DNA from: Micromonospora inositola
GTDB taxonomy: Bacteria > Actinomycetota > Actinomycetes > Mycobacteriales > Micromonosporaceae
Length of the DNA: 64,000 bases
Assembly (NCBI RefSeq): GCF_900090285.1
Contig: NZ_LT607754.1
Span: 3,100,001-3,164,000, forward strand
Reading direction: 5' to 3'
Shown: positions 32,193-41,642 of the stretch, in pieces
How the letters are laid out: each line of letters opens with the position of its first letter
How positions within the stretch are numbered: position 1 is the stretch's first letter
Notes under the pieces: model-generated
What the model was told of the DNA's origin: nothing
What the model saw: the letters and a program-made list of their open reading frames with translations, nothing else
Database searches by the model: none
Translations under genes and position numbers: made by a program

Positions 32193-32882
32193 TCAGGCCC
32201 GGCCGTAGACCGGGATGCTGGCGCCGCTGGTCGACGCCGACTCGTCGGAGGCCAGGAAGCGGATCACCGCGGCGATCTCCGCGGGGGAGACCCAGCGCCG
32301 GTGGTCGGCGTCCGGCTGGGCGGCGCGGTTCGCCGGTGTGTCGATCACGCTGGGCAGCACCGTGTTGCACCGGACCCCGCGCGGCCGGTACTCCACCGCC
32401 ACCGCGTTGGCGAAGGCGAGCACGGCGGCCTTGGCGGTGGCGTAGCCCGCGGCGCCGGGGAACGGCGCCACCGCCGCCCGGGCCGAGACGCAGACCACCG
32501 CGCCGCCGCCGGCCGCGACGAGGTGCGGCAGCGCCGCCTGGGTGACCAGGTACGTCGGGCGCAGGTTGATCCGGAGCATCCGGTCGAACTCCTCGACCGG
32601 GGTCTCGTGCACCAGTCCGCCGCTGGCGTACCCGCCGACGAGATTGACCACCGCGCGCAGCGGCGCGGCCGGGTCGGCCGTGGCCAACTCGACGGCCCGG
32701 GCGGCCCCGGCGGGTTCGAGCAGGTCCGCGGTGAGCCGGACCGGCCCGGACCCCGCCGGGTCCGTCGCCGCGCCCTCCCGCCCCGGTACGACCACCCGCC
32801 AGCCGGCCCGAAGGAAGGCGGCGGTGACCGCCCCGCCCAGCCCGCCCGTGCCTCCGGTGACCAGCACACTGCGCTCCGCCAT
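32193..32882 (-). CDS. Short-chain dehydrogenase/reductase, 229 aa
   Basis: A classical SDR: cofactor motif TGGTGGLG (residues 9-16), NLVGG, catalytic Ser133, Tyr147 and Lys151 in YATAK. It ends after the family strand region SGASIPVYG. A basic residue pattern after the first strand suggests NADP. It is convergent with the kinase gene, 4 nt apart. ATG 32882 was chosen; a GTG at 32888 is in frame. Confidence 0.92.
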   Translation of the reverse strand: MAERSVLVTGGTGGLGGAVTAAFLRAGWRVVVPGREGAATDPAGSGPVRLTADLLEPAGAARAVELATADPAAPLRAVVNLVGGYASGGLVHETPVEEFDRMLRINLRPTYLVTQAALPHLVAAGGGAVVCVSARAAVAPFPGAAGYATAKAAVLAFANAVAVEYRPRGVRCNTVLPSVIDTPANRAAQPDADHRRWVSPAEIAAVIRFLASDESASTSGASIPVYGRA

Positions 32883-32888
32883 GGCCAC

Positions 32889-33223
32889 ACGCTAGTTGCC
32901 GGCCACGCCGCGCCGAGGCCCGGGGCGGGTGCCGACCCGCCCGCGCGCGCCGGCCGGTGGGCCGCCGCGTCGTGACCTCGGCAGGCCGCCGCGTCGTGAC
33001 CTGGGCCGGGTCGCCGTGGCGGCCCGCCGACCGGCGGGCCGGGCTGGCCGTCCGGCCGGGCGGACGTGGACGACGGCCGATCGGTGCGTCGGCCGGCACG
33101 GCGGAGTCGGCCGGACCGGATGAGGCGGCGGGGCTGGGGGAATGGCACCCTTGCCGCGCGGCCCGTACGCGGAAGGCGGTACTTTTCCGGATACGCGCGG
33201 TGATGGTTGACGGTCACGCCTCA
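32889..33223. other. Gene-free stretch with a short direct repeat
   Basis: Very GC-rich with no credible coding frame. It holds two 19-bp copies of GGCCGCCGCGTCGTGACCT (32960-32978 and 32984-33002, 24-bp period). The last about 60 bp become AT-richer and probably contain the RpiR promoter. Confidence 0.5.
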
Positions 33224-33240
33224 TGAAAGTAAGTTTCATC
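33224..33240. promoter_or_regulatory. RpiR/MurR-type operator abutting the regulator's start codon
   Basis: ATGAAAGTAAGTTTCAT has perfect 6-bp arms (ATGAAA/TTTCAT) around a 5-nt spacer. It ends one nucleotide before the GTG start at 33242. TGAAA-n-TTTCA symmetry is typical for RpiR regulators, so autoregulation is likely. Confidence 0.65.
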
Positions 33241-33241
33241 C

Positions 33242-34156
33242 GTGGCGAAGAGTCCGAAGATTTCTGCGAGTCACGAGCCAGGTGGACTGATCGTCCACAT
33301 CAGTGGCCTGCTCCCGTCGCTGTCCCCGGCCGAACAGCGGGTCGCCCGGCTGGTCGTCGCCGATCCGGCGGCCGCCGCCCGGCGCACCATCACCGACCTC
33401 GCCACGACCGCCGAGACCTCCGAGGCGACCGTCATCCGGTTCTGCCGGTCGGTGGGCATGGACGGCTACCCGCAGCTGCGGATCCGGCTCGCCGCCGAGG
33501 CGGCTCGCCGGATCGAGCCGCCGGACGCCCGGGTGGTCGGCGGCGACATCCCGCCCGGCGCCGACCTCGCGCAGATCATCGCGACGATCGCGTTCAACGA
33601 CGCGCGGGCCGTCGAGGAGACCGCCGAGCAGCTCGATCCGGCCGTCTGCGAGCAGGTCGTCGAGGCGATCGGCGGAGCCGGCCGGATCGACGTGTACGGT
33701 GCCGGCGCCAGCGGCTTCGTCGCCTCCGACTTCCAGCAGAAGCTGCACCGCATCGGCCGGACCGCCTTCTACTTCCCGGACGTGCACACCGCGCTCACCT
33801 CGGCCGCCCTGCTCGGCCGGGGCGACGTCGCGGTCGGCATCTCGCACACCGGCACCACCTCCGACGTGATCGAGGTGCTGGAGCAGGCGCGGGCGCGGGG
33901 CGCCAGCACGGTGGCCCTGACCAACTTCCCCCGGTCGCCGATCACCGAGGTGGCCGACTTCGTGCTCACCACCGCCGCCCGGGAGACCACCTACCGATCG
34001 GGCGCGATGGCCAGCCGGCTGGCCCAGCTCACCGTGGTCGACTGCCTCTTCGTCGGGGTGGCCGCGCGCAACCGGGCCAAGGCGAAGAAGGCCCTGGAGG
34101 TGACCGCCGAGGCGGTCCAGTCGCACCGGGTGGGCTCGACGCGGAGGCGCGGATGA
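33242..34156 (+). CDS. RpiR-family regulator (MurR-like), 304 aa
   Basis: The N-terminal HTH domain (LSPAEQRVARLVVADP, ITDLATTAETSEATVIRFCRSVG) is followed by a SIS sugar-phosphate-binding domain (VYGAGASGFVASDFQQKL, GISHTGTTSDVIE, TVALTNFPRSPIT). It overlaps murQ by 4 nt (ATGA), so the natural effector is probably MurNAc-6-phosphate. No ribosome site precedes GTG 33242. An operator-like palindrome occupies that position, so a leaderless mRNA is likely. Confidence 0.9.
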   Translation: MAKSPKISASHEPGGLIVHISGLLPSLSPAEQRVARLVVADPAAAARRTITDLATTAETSEATVIRFCRSVGMDGYPQLRIRLAAEAARRIEPPDARVVGGDIPPGADLAQIIATIAFNDARAVEETAEQLDPAVCEQVVEAIGGAGRIDVYGAGASGFVASDFQQKLHRIGRTAFYFPDVHTALTSAALLGRGDVAVGISHTGTTSDVIEVLEQARARGASTVALTNFPRSPITEVADFVLTTAARETTYRSGAMASRLAQLTVVDCLFVGVAARNRAKAKKALEVTAEAVQSHRVGSTRRRG

Positions 34157-35100
34157 CGGCCGGGCGGGTGGAGCGCGACGAGTTGTCCGCGGTCCGGCCG
34201 GTGGTGCGCGTCGGCGCGCCGACCGAGCGACGCAACCCGCACAGCGTCGATCTCGACCTGATGTCGACGCGGGACGTGCTCACCGTCATCAACGACGCGG
34301 ACCGGCGGGTCCCGGCCGCGGTGGCCGGCGTCCTCGACGAGATCGCGGAGACCGTCGACCTGGCGGTCTCGGCGCTGCGGGGCGGGCACCGGGTGCACTA
34401 CTTCGGCGCCGGCACCTCGGGACGGCTGGGCGTCCTGGACGCGGCCGAGCTGGCCCCCACCTTCAACTCGCCGCGGCACTGGTTCTGCTCCCACCTGGCC
34501 GGCGGCCCCGAGGCGATGTGGCGCGCCGTCGAGGACGCCGAGGACGACGACCGGGCCGGCGCGGCCGAGGCCGCCGAGTGCGTACGCCCCGGCGACCTGG
34601 TGGTCGGACTGGCCGCCAGCGGGCGCACCCCGTACGTCCTCGGGGCGCTTGCCACGTCCCGGGCCCAGGGGGCCGCGACCGTGCTGCTCTGCGCCAATCC
34701 GGAGGCCGAGGCTGCCTCGTCGGTGGACGTGTTCATCGGCGTGGACACCGGACCGGAGGTCGTCACCGGGTCGACCCGGATGAAGGCGGGCACCGCGCAG
34801 AAGTTGGTGCTCAACACGTTCTCCACCGCCGTGATGGTGCGACTCGGTCGGGTCTACTCCAACCTGATGATCGACATGGTGGCCACCAACGCGAAGCTGC
34901 GCGGCCGGATGATCTCGATCCTGATGGAGGCCACCGGCTGCGCCGAGGAGGTCTGTCGGCGGGCGCTGCACGAGGCCGACGGCGACCTGAAGACCGCCCT
35001 CGTCTCCCTCGTCTCCGGCGCCGAGGTCTCCGCCGCCCGGGCCGCCCTGGCCCGCTCCGCCGACCACGTGCGCGACGCGCTGGACCTGCTCGCCTCCTGA
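34153..35100 (+). CDS. murQ: N-acetylmuramic acid 6-phosphate etherase, 315 aa
   Basis: It cleaves the lactyl ether of MurNAc-6-P to GlcNAc-6-P and D-lactate during cell-wall recycling. The SIS domain carries FGAGTSGRLGVLDAAELAPTF, LVVGLAASGRTPYVLGAL and the family block GPEVVTGSTRMKAGTAQK. It ends with a UBA-like helical C-terminus. ATG at 34153 is embedded in the RpiR stop region, indicating coupling. No phosphotransferase or kinase for MurNAc is adjacent. Confidence 0.96.
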   Translation: MTAGRVERDELSAVRPVVRVGAPTERRNPHSVDLDLMSTRDVLTVINDADRRVPAAVAGVLDEIAETVDLAVSALRGGHRVHYFGAGTSGRLGVLDAAELAPTFNSPRHWFCSHLAGGPEAMWRAVEDAEDDDRAGAAEAAECVRPGDLVVGLAASGRTPYVLGALATSRAQGAATVLLCANPEAEAASSVDVFIGVDTGPEVVTGSTRMKAGTAQKLVLNTFSTAVMVRLGRVYSNLMIDMVATNAKLRGRMISILMEATGCAEEVCRRALHEADGDLKTALVSLVSGAEVSAARAALARSADHVRDALDLLAS

Positions 35101-35547
35101 CCGCAGGCGCCCGCCCGTCACCTGACGCACCGCCCCCGCCCCGCTGCGACGCGCGTCACGCCGCGCGCGGGACGTCTTTCGCGCTGCGGATTGTTCACTG
35201 AGGGGTGGGGTAATCCTCACCCGTGGTTGAACCGACCGGTCCACCCACGCGTATCTGGCAGTGACCAGGATCGCACTGAGGCGGTGACGCGGGTCGCTGT
35301 GTTCATGGAATTCGCAATGGTGCGATTCCGTGGACGCACGACGATTCCGCTGATCCGTCGCTTTGTTCCCGAAGCGGCGGGCGAGCCGGCCGCCCGGGGT
35401 CCTGACAGCAAACATGGACCGGGCTCTCAGCTACTACTCAGGCATTCGTGACACTTTCGACTCACGACATGGAATCCCCGACACGTCTCATCTGTTGTGT
35501 AGGTGTCAGCACCGGGTGGGCACAGCGGAAGTTGCGGGGGAGGGCTG
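35101..35547 (+). other. Intergenic region with probable sigma-factor promoter
   Basis: A 447-bp gap without a convincing coding frame; its composition is much less GC-rich from about 35200 to 35520. It must contain the promoter of the sigma-factor gene. Two related segments containing GCGATTCCG-like and ACGATTCCG-like sequence occur near 35320 and 35345. I could not assign a specific sigma recognition site. Confidence 0.45.
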
Positions 35548-36549
<1,002 letters not shown>

Positions 36550-36561
36550 GCGGGTAGCAAT

Positions 36562-36616
36562 TGACAACGCGAACGGCCGGCGTCCGACAGGGGGACGCCG
36601 GCCGTTCGCGTTGTCA
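36562..36616. terminator. Perfect 24-bp bidirectional hairpin
   Basis: Arms 36562-36585 and 36593-36616 pair without mismatch across a 7-nt loop (GACAGGG). The structure starts 13 nt after the sigma stop and ends 4 nt before the end of the convergent NlpC/P60 gene. Confidence 0.9.
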
Positions 36617-36619
36617 GGG

Positions 36620-37588
36620 TCAGCGCACCCGGCCGTAGCCGGCGATGGACATCATGTCCATGCCCCGCTTGCTGACGTTGCGGCCCGCGCTGGGCGCGTC
36701 GATCACCTGACCACCGCCCACGTAGAACGCGACGTGCCCCAGGCCGGAGTAGAAGACCAGGTCACCCGGTTGCAATGAGCCGCGGCTGACGCGCGACGTG
36801 GCGTCCCACTGCATCGCCGCGTTGTGCGGCAGCGACTTGCCGGCCGCCCGCCAGGCAGCCAACGTCAGGCCCGAGCAGTCGTACCCGTCGGGGCCGTCGG
36901 CACCCCAGACGTACGGCTTGCCGATCGCGCCGTACGCGTACCGGACCGCCACCCCGGCCGAGCCGGAGATTGCCGGGGCGCTGCCGGCGGAGCTGGCCCT
37001 GGCCGGTGCCTCGGTGGCCCGGCCGTACGCCTGTCGGCGCAGCTCGTAGAGGCGGCTCAGGTCGGCCTGGATCTTCTTCTTGCCGGCGGCGAGCTGCCTC
37101 GCCTGGGCGGCCTCGCGGGCCAGCGTGGCGTCCAGCCGGGTCTTCTCGTCGATCAGCTTGCGCTGGTTGGCGGTGAAGCCGGCGATGGTCGCCTGACGCT
37201 GCCGGGTCAACTGGCCGAGGGTGCCCAGCCGGTCGGTCAGGGTGCTGGGACCGCCCTCCTCCAGCATGGCCTCGACGGTCCGCAGTCCACCGGTCTTGTA
37301 CGCGGTGACAGCGATCTGGCCGACGTCCGCGCGGCTCCGCTCGGTCTGCGCCTGCATCGGGCCGATCTTGGCCTGCAACGTGGCCGCGGTGGCCTTGTTG
37401 GCCTTGATCTCCTCGTTGAGCTTGTTGTAGGACTCGACGATTCGCTCCAGCTCAGTCGAGGACTTCTCGATCTGCTTCGTCAGCTCGGCGGGGGTGGGCT
37501 CGGCCCGAGCCACCGACGCCGGGGCGATGAGCGCGGCCGATAGGCCGGCGACCGCCAGCGAGCGCAGCAGGATCCGTAAGGACGACAA
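36620..37588 (-). CDS. Secreted NlpC/P60 peptidoglycan endopeptidase with coiled-coil, 322 aa
   Basis: A signal peptide (residues about 1-30, ending ARA) precedes a long coiled-coil (35-205; LTKQIEKSSTELERIVESYNKLNE) like those of Rip-type hydrolases. It ends in a C-terminal NlpC/P60 domain with catalytic Cys238 (GYDCSGLT) and His285 (GLGHVAFYVGG). It cuts D-iGlu-Dap bonds. TTG at 37588 is chosen: AGGAG is 10 nt upstream and the signal peptide starts there. The frame extending to 37747 has no ribosome site. The coiled-coil may regulate or localise the enzyme. Confidence 0.92.
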   Translation of the reverse strand: MSSLRILLRSLAVAGLSAALIAPASVARAEPTPAELTKQIEKSSTELERIVESYNKLNEEIKANKATAATLQAKIGPMQAQTERSRADVGQIAVTAYKTGGLRTVEAMLEEGGPSTLTDRLGTLGQLTRQRQATIAGFTANQRKLIDEKTRLDATLAREAAQARQLAAGKKKIQADLSRLYELRRQAYGRATEAPARASSAGSAPAISGSAGVAVRYAYGAIGKPYVWGADGPDGYDCSGLTLAAWRAAGKSLPHNAAMQWDATSRVSRGSLQPGDLVFYSGLGHVAFYVGGGQVIDAPSAGRNVSKRGMDMMSIAGYGRVR

Positions 37589-38080
37589 GAGCGGAAGGCT
37601 CCTCTCCCACGGTCGCCGGGCCAGCTTTCCACCCGGGCGACACCGGCCCGGGGCCATCCGGGTGGATGGCGGTCGACCGGTCCGGCCCGGACAACCTAAC
37701 CCGGGACGGGAGTCACCCGCAGTTGAAGCAGGGGCGAATGTTGGCAAAGTGGCAGGAAGTGCCGGTGGGGCGGATTACGCTGCGTGATCACTTCACCGGC
37801 TGGCGGTCGCCGTCCCGTCCGGGTCCGCGCGCTCCGGGCGGTTCGGGTGATTCGTCGTTCTCGGCGGATGTCGTCAGACTGGGTTCCGCAAAATCCTGAC
37901 AAAGACCGAAATAGATTTTGTTTGTCGGCATGTGTTGGCCGCCGCGGCCGCCGAAAACACCGGGTCCGGGTGGCGCGGCCGCAACACAATGAAGCGCGGA
38001 GCCGGGAATCCCGCCGGACGGCATCGGCGCAGATCACCGGCGGCGCAGACAGCCCGGCGCGCCAGCCCTGGGAGGACGCC
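37589..38080. other. Divergent promoter region between NlpC/P60 and a membrane protein gene
   Basis: About 490 bp with no credible gene. On the minus strand a TAGGTT (-10-like) near 37690 could serve the hydrolase, giving about 100 nt of leader. On the plus strand an AT-rich pocket at 37890-37930 could serve the gene at 38081. I looked for a ydaO/c-di-AMP riboswitch, which precedes many actinobacterial wall hydrolases, and could not recognise one. Confidence 0.4.
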
Positions 38081-38626
38081 GTGCAGACCGATGGCTCCGC
38101 CACCCAACCGCCCCGCTCGCCCCAACCGCCACGCTCGCCGAAGGTGACCGGCGCGAGCCCGACCCTGCTCTACGCGCGACCCGGCATCGTCGTCACCGGC
38201 GAGCGCTTCACCGTCGGCCGGAACAGCTGGCCGGTCACCGAACTGACCCAGCTCCGGACCAGCCGCGGCCCACACGACCGGCTCGCCGTCCGCGCCGTCA
38301 TCGTCACCGCGGCCATGATCGGCGGCGTCGGGGTGCTGCTCGGCTTCACCGGCGGGCTGCAGCGGCTCACCGCCGGGGCGTACCTCACGTTGGGGACGGT
38401 CGGCCTGCTGCCCCTGGCTCTGGTGCTGCTCGGCGACCGCTGGCGGCCGCCCGCGTACGAGCTGTGGGGCCGGCACCGCGGCACCGAGGTGCTCCTCTTC
38501 AGCAGCGACGACGAGCGGCAGTTCGGCCAGGTGACCCGGGCGCTGCAGCGGGCCCGCGAGGGCGCCCGCCACGGCGGGTGGGGGGAGCCGCTTGCCGCCG
38601 CCGACCCGTGGCGGCCGAACCGCTGA
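38081..38626 (+). CDS. Small membrane protein, DUF6232-like, 181 aa
   Basis: GTG at 38081 with GGGAGGA 5 nt upstream was chosen over a frame opening at 37784, whose N-terminal 99 residues have non-coding composition. After a Pro-rich N-terminus, ARPGIVVTGERFTVGRNSWPVTELTQLRTSRGP resembles DUF6232. Two membrane segments follow (residues about 75-95 and 103-125), then WRPPAYELWGRHRGTEVLLFSSDDERQFGQV, a soluble segment facing the cytoplasm. The function is unknown. Confidence 0.78.
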   Translation: MQTDGSATQPPRSPQPPRSPKVTGASPTLLYARPGIVVTGERFTVGRNSWPVTELTQLRTSRGPHDRLAVRAVIVTAAMIGGVGVLLGFTGGLQRLTAGAYLTLGTVGLLPLALVLLGDRWRPPAYELWGRHRGTEVLLFSSDDERQFGQVTRALQRAREGARHGGWGEPLAAADPWRPNR

Positions 38627-38641
38627 CGCCCCGCCGAACCG

Positions 38642-38683
38642 CTGACCGCCGGGCCGGCCGCCGACCGCGGGCCCGGCGGTCAG
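38642..38683. terminator. Perfect 14-bp bidirectional hairpin
   Basis: CTGACCGCCGGGCC and its complement (38642-38655, 38670-38683) with a 14-nt loop. It lies between two convergent genes and overlaps the stop of the DUF3817 gene. Confidence 0.7.
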
Positions 38684-39006
38684 CCGGCGACCGGCTCCGG
38701 CGTCCGGGGTCGCTCGGCGGTCAGCCAGCGGCTGACCCGGCGCTCCGCGTAGAACGACACGAACGGCACCGTGCCGGCGAGCATCACCAGCAGCATCCGC
38801 TTCAGCGGCCAGTCGACCCGGCGGGACAGGTCGAACGTGGCGGCCAGGTAGAGCATGTAAAGCCAGCCGTGCGCGGTGCCGACCACCGCCACCACGGTCG
38901 GGTTGTCGAAGCCGTACTTCAGCGGCATGCCGACCAGGACCAGCACCACCAGCGCCACGCCCACGATCCAGGCGATCACGCGGTACCGGGTAAGGGCTCC
39001 GCCCAC
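38680..39006 (-). CDS. DUF3817 membrane protein, 108 aa
   Basis: Three membrane segments: YRVIAWIVGVALVVLVLVGMP, VVAVVGTAHGWLYMLYLAATF and MLLVMLAGTVPFVSF. The family sequence GTAHGWLYMLYL is clear. GTG at 39006 with GGAAGGA about 9 nt upstream is preferred; a GTG at 39048 lies inside the upstream gene. DUF3817 proteins are small integral membrane proteins of unknown role, and this pairing with a two-helix upstream protein recurs in actinobacteria. Confidence 0.88.
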   Translation of the reverse strand: MGGALTRYRVIAWIVGVALVVLVLVGMPLKYGFDNPTVVAVVGTAHGWLYMLYLAATFDLSRRVDWPLKRMLLVMLAGTVPFVSFYAERRVSRWLTAERPRTPEPVAG

Positions 39007-39031
39007 CGTCGTCCGTCCTTCCGAACCGGCC

Positions 39032-39448
39032 TCAGCCGGGATAGTCACCGGGCTTCGCGCCCGGGTTGGCGTTCAACCATGACAGGTAGCGGTTGTACTC
39101 GGCGAGGTCGCCGTCCGGGGCCCCGTCGGCGGGCACCGGCACCCGGCTGACCCGCACCGGCCGGCGTACCCCCGGGGTGGCCGCGGCCGGCTCGGAGCCG
39201 GCGGTCGCCGGGGGCGCCGGGGTCGGCCGGTCGGTACGCGTGCCGCGCAGCGTGTGCCGCACCTCACGCCACCAGACGAAGACCACGAAGCCGGCGAAGA
39301 CCGGCCACTCGATCGCGTACCCGAAGCTGAGCGTGTTGCCGGAGGCGGCCCGGGTGACCTGCCACCAACCGAGGCCGAGAAAGCCCACGACCAGCACGAC
39401 CATGGCCACGTGGCGGGCGATCCACGCCGGTGTCCAGAGCCGCTTCAT
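39032..39448 (-). CDS. Conserved two-helix membrane protein, 138 aa
   Basis: ATG at 39448 with GAGGG upstream. The N-terminal half has two membrane helices ([22 protein letters not shown] and [18 protein letters not shown]) joined by a short loop containing [10 protein letters not shown]. The C-terminal 65 residues are Pro/Ala-rich and end in [14 protein letters not shown]. It is the first gene of a two-gene leftward operon with DUF3817. The N-terminal layout is well conserved in actinobacteria; the function is unknown. Confidence 0.82.
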   Translation of the reverse strand: MKRLWTPAWIARHVAMVVLVVGFLGLGWWQVTRAASGNTLSFGYAIEWPVFAGFVVFVWWREVRHTLRGTRTDRPTPAPPATAGSEPAAATPGVRRPVRVSRVPVPADGAPDGDLAEYNRYLSWLNANPGAKPGDYPG

Positions 39449-39569
39449 GCCCTCGAGCGTACCGGGGCCACCCGCCATCTCCGACGCGGTGTCGTAGTCC
39501 GCAGGGTTTGGTGGCACCCGGGGTGGGCATCCGTCTAGACGCCAGCCCGAACGAGACGAAGGGGCGACG

Positions 39570-39884
39570 ATGACCGAATCAGTACGCCGGACCGGTGACG
39601 CCAGCCCGGAGCAGCGGATGCCGGAGTGGGACGGCGACCACGTGCGGGACGCCGCGACGGCGGACGTCGACGGCGAGCTGCTCGGGGTGGACCCCTCCGA
39701 GCTGGGCGACGAGGACCTGATCCGGGAGATGCAGAGCCTGCACCGGACCCGGCTGGACACCCTGCGGCACGCGGCCGACTCCGCGCTCGCCAACCACCTG
39801 CGCCGCACGGCGGAGCTGGAGACCGAGTACCTCGCCCGGCACCCGGGCCGCGAGGTCGACCCGAGCCGGCTGCGGGAGGTCTGA
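39570..39884 (+). CDS. Small DUF6158-like protein, 104 aa
   Basis: A soluble charged protein. [39 protein letters not shown] and [20 protein letters not shown] are the conserved blocks of a small actinobacterial family (DUF6158 by recollection). It is mostly helical. It overlaps the next start by 1 nt (TGATG), so the three genes 39570-41263 form an operon. Confidence 0.8.
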   Translation: MTESVRRTGDASPEQRMPEWDGDHVRDAATADVDGELLGVDPSELGDEDLIREMQSLHRTRLDTLRHAADSALANHLRRTAELETEYLARHPGREVDPSRLREV

Positions 39885-40213
39885 TGGCGGAGCACGCCGA
39901 ACGGGGCATGTCGGCGCCGCCCGAGGTGGTCTTCAACACGGCCATCGACCCGGACCGCGCCGCGGCCTGGCTGCCCGAGCCGCTCCGGCAGGACGGCGAC
40001 CGGCGGCCGGAGGTGGTCAGCGTCGACCAGATGCGGGTTCGGTGGGGCAGCGACTCCGCGCCCGGCTGGTGGGCCGAGATCCAGGTGGACGCGGTCGACG
40101 CCGGCGGCGCCCGGGTCCGGCTCGACCTGGCCGGCGGGGATACCGACGGGCTGGCCGACGAGACCCTGACCAACCTCGCGCGCGAGGTGGCCGACAACCT
40201 GACCGCTGGCTGA
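39884..40213 (+). CDS. SRPBCC-like small protein, 109 aa
   Basis: Short beta-rich protein starting at the ATG that overlaps the previous stop. Its sequence layout ([26 protein letters not shown] near the N-terminus, then [18 protein letters not shown] and a final helix [12 protein letters not shown]) fits a START/SRPBCC-type ligand-binding fold. No ligand or reaction can be deduced. It is cytoplasmic. Confidence 0.75.
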   Translation: MAEHAERGMSAPPEVVFNTAIDPDRAAAWLPEPLRQDGDRRPEVVSVDQMRVRWGSDSAPGWWAEIQVDAVDAGGARVRLDLAGGDTDGLADETLTNLAREVADNLTAG

Positions 40214-40243
40214 GCCGGCCCAGTGACGAACCGAGGAGACCGG

Positions 40244-41263
40244 GTGACCACCAGTGGCCTGAAACAGAAGGTGGCGCGGCTGCGCCAGGCGTACGCGCCG
40301 CACGAGCACCGGCCGCTGGGCGGGTACCTGGTGGCGATGGGCACCTACGCCACCGTCACCACGGCCCTGGCCGGCGTGGTCCGGGCGACCGGGCGCCCGG
40401 TGCCGGAGCGCCCGGCCCCCGCCGACGTGGTCCTGCTCTCGATCGCCACCCACAAGCTCAGCCGGCTGCTCTCCAAGGAGGCGGTCACCAGCCCACTGCG
40501 GGCTCCGTTCACCCGCTACGACCACCCGATCGGCAGCGGTGAGGTGATGGAGCAGGTCCGTGACCAGGGCAGCTCCACCCGGCACGCCATCGGCGAGCTG
40601 CTGAGCTGCCCGTTCTGCCTGGCGGTGTGGGTGGCCAGCGGGCTCACCGGCGGGCTGGTGTTGGCCCCCCGGCTGACCCGACTGGTCGCGACCGCGCTGA
40701 CGGCCGTGTGCGCCTCGGACTTCCTCCAGATGGGCTACGCGGTGGCCCAGCAGGCTGCCGAGGGCGGTCACCACGACGAGAACTTGACCCGGGTACGACG
40801 AAGGGGCCGGCGTCGTCGCCGGCCCCTTTCGCTCGTCGGATCAGGTGGGGGTCGTCCCGTGGTCCTCGCCGGCCCAACCGCGCGACGCCTCCGGCTCGCG
40901 CTCCTCCTCGTCCTCGCCGGTGATGATCTCGTCATCCACCGCGGTCTCCTGGTGCTCCCGGGAGAAGTCGGGATTCGCGTCCGGATCCGGTCCCTTCGGC
41001 GGCTGGCCGAGCGCCTCGATGTGCTCGTGCCCCGCGTCGCGGTCGGTCATCGCACAGTCCTCTCCGTCGTCCGGGTCCTCGGCCTGGCACGGTCCGCCGC
41101 CGTACCGGTCCGTCGCTGGCCGGTCCTCACGCCACGGTGCCGCCGAGCAGGTCGGCCGCCTCGTCCACCGCGTACTCGCCCTGGGGCAGGGCGGCGATCC
41201 GGGAGAGCAGCTCCGCCGGGAGTTCCGCGGCGACCGCGCGGCGGTAGATGTCCGCCTGAGTGA
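40244..41263 (+). CDS. DUF1360 membrane protein with an anomalous C-terminal extension
   Basis: Residues 1 to about 180 are a normal DUF1360 protein ([55 protein letters not shown]), with about three membrane segments. Family members end about here. In this sequence the frame continues about 160 residues, straight through the terminator at 40801-40828 and antisense to two small minus-strand genes. The extension has the Arg/Val/Leu composition of shadow sequence. A lost stop or frameshift near 40770-40800 is likely, since a TGA exists at 40785-40787 in another frame. GTG at 40244 with GAGGAG upstream is preferred to 40223. Confidence 0.75.
   Translation: MTTSGLKQKVARLRQAYAPHEHRPLGGYLVAMGTYATVTTALAGVVRATGRPVPERPAPADVVLLSIATHKLSRLLSKEAVTSPLRAPFTRYDHPIGSGEVMEQVRDQGSSTRHAIGELLSCPFCLAVWVASGLTGGLVLAPRLTRLVATALTAVCASDFLQMGYAVAQQAAEGGHHDENLTRVRRRGRRRRRPLSLVGSGGGRPVVLAGPTARRLRLALLLVLAGDDLVIHRGLLVLPGEVGIRVRIRSLRRLAERLDVLVPRVAVGHRTVLSVVRVLGLARSAAVPVRRWPVLTPRCRRAGRPPRPPRTRPGAGRRSGRAAPPGVPRRPRGGRCPPE
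40801..40828. terminator. Perfect 11-bp hairpin terminator
   Basis: AAGGGGCCGGC and its complement (40801-40811, 40818-40828), followed by TTTC on the plus strand. Position and shape mark the true end of the rightward operon and of the leftward gene at 40841. Confidence 0.85.
40841..41050 (-). CDS. Small acidic hypothetical protein, 69 aa
   Basis: ATG 41050 with GGAGAGGA about 7 nt upstream. The protein is hydrophilic and very acidic ([11 protein letters not shown] near the middle), with no Cys and no membrane segment; it is likely disordered. Similar short acidic proteins are common in Micromonosporaceae. Its coding composition is better than that of the opposing DUF1360 extension. Confidence 0.7.
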   Translation of the reverse strand: MTDRDAGHEHIEALGQPPKGPDPDANPDFSREHQETAVDDEIITGEDEEEREPEASRGWAGEDHGTTPT

Positions 41264-41351
41264 TCCGCTCCTGGCCGTGGTAGATGTCGTCGAGCAGTTC
41301 GTCCACCTGCCGGGTGTCCGGCCGGTCCGGCACGGGTGCGTCGTCGGTCAC
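41127..41351 (-). CDS. Small helical hypothetical protein, 74 aa
   Basis: A compact soluble protein: [24 protein letters not shown] and [23 protein letters not shown]. The second half resembles DUF2795-type sequence, but I am not certain. It lies upstream of the 69-aa gene on the same strand, 76 nt apart. The function is unknown. Confidence 0.7.
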   Translation of the reverse strand: MTDDAPVPDRPDTRQVDELLDDIYHGQERITQADIYRRAVAAELPAELLSRIAALPQGEYAVDEAADLLGGTVA

Positions 41352-41581
41352 GCCGATCAGCTACCCGGGCCCGAATCGGTCAAACGTTCCGGGTCGCGGC
41401 CCAAGGGGCGCGGTGACGGCCGACACGGCCCGGCCCGGAACACCGGGGCCGGTCCGGTCGTTGTGCAGAGCGTCGGTGTGTCCAGTGTCCCCGGGCCTCA
41501 CCTAAATTGCCTTCGCGGAATACCGTTCGGCTGGAGCCGCGTCGCGCCACTCGCCGAGAGGCGACCTGCACACCGACACCC

Positions 41582-41615
41582 AGCGCCGCCCCGGCCTCCC
41601 GGCCGGGGCGGCGCT
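41582..41615 (-). terminator. Perfect 15-bp hairpin after DAHP synthase
   Basis: AGCGCCGCCCCGGCC and its complement (41582-41596, 41601-41615) with a 4-nt loop. It lies 27 nt beyond the DAHP synthase stop. Nothing else recognisable lies in 41352-41581. Confidence 0.85.
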
Positions 41616-41642
41616 GTCACACCCACCCCCACCGCGCCTGGG

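Noticed and set aside
37589-37780. c-di-AMP (ydaO) riboswitch upstream of the NlpC/P60 gene
   Set aside because: The conserved sequence blocks could not be found in the leader on the minus strand.
37784-38080. N-terminal extension of the DUF6232-like protein
   Set aside because: Arg-rich non-coding composition; GTG 38081 has a strong ribosome site and fits the family length.
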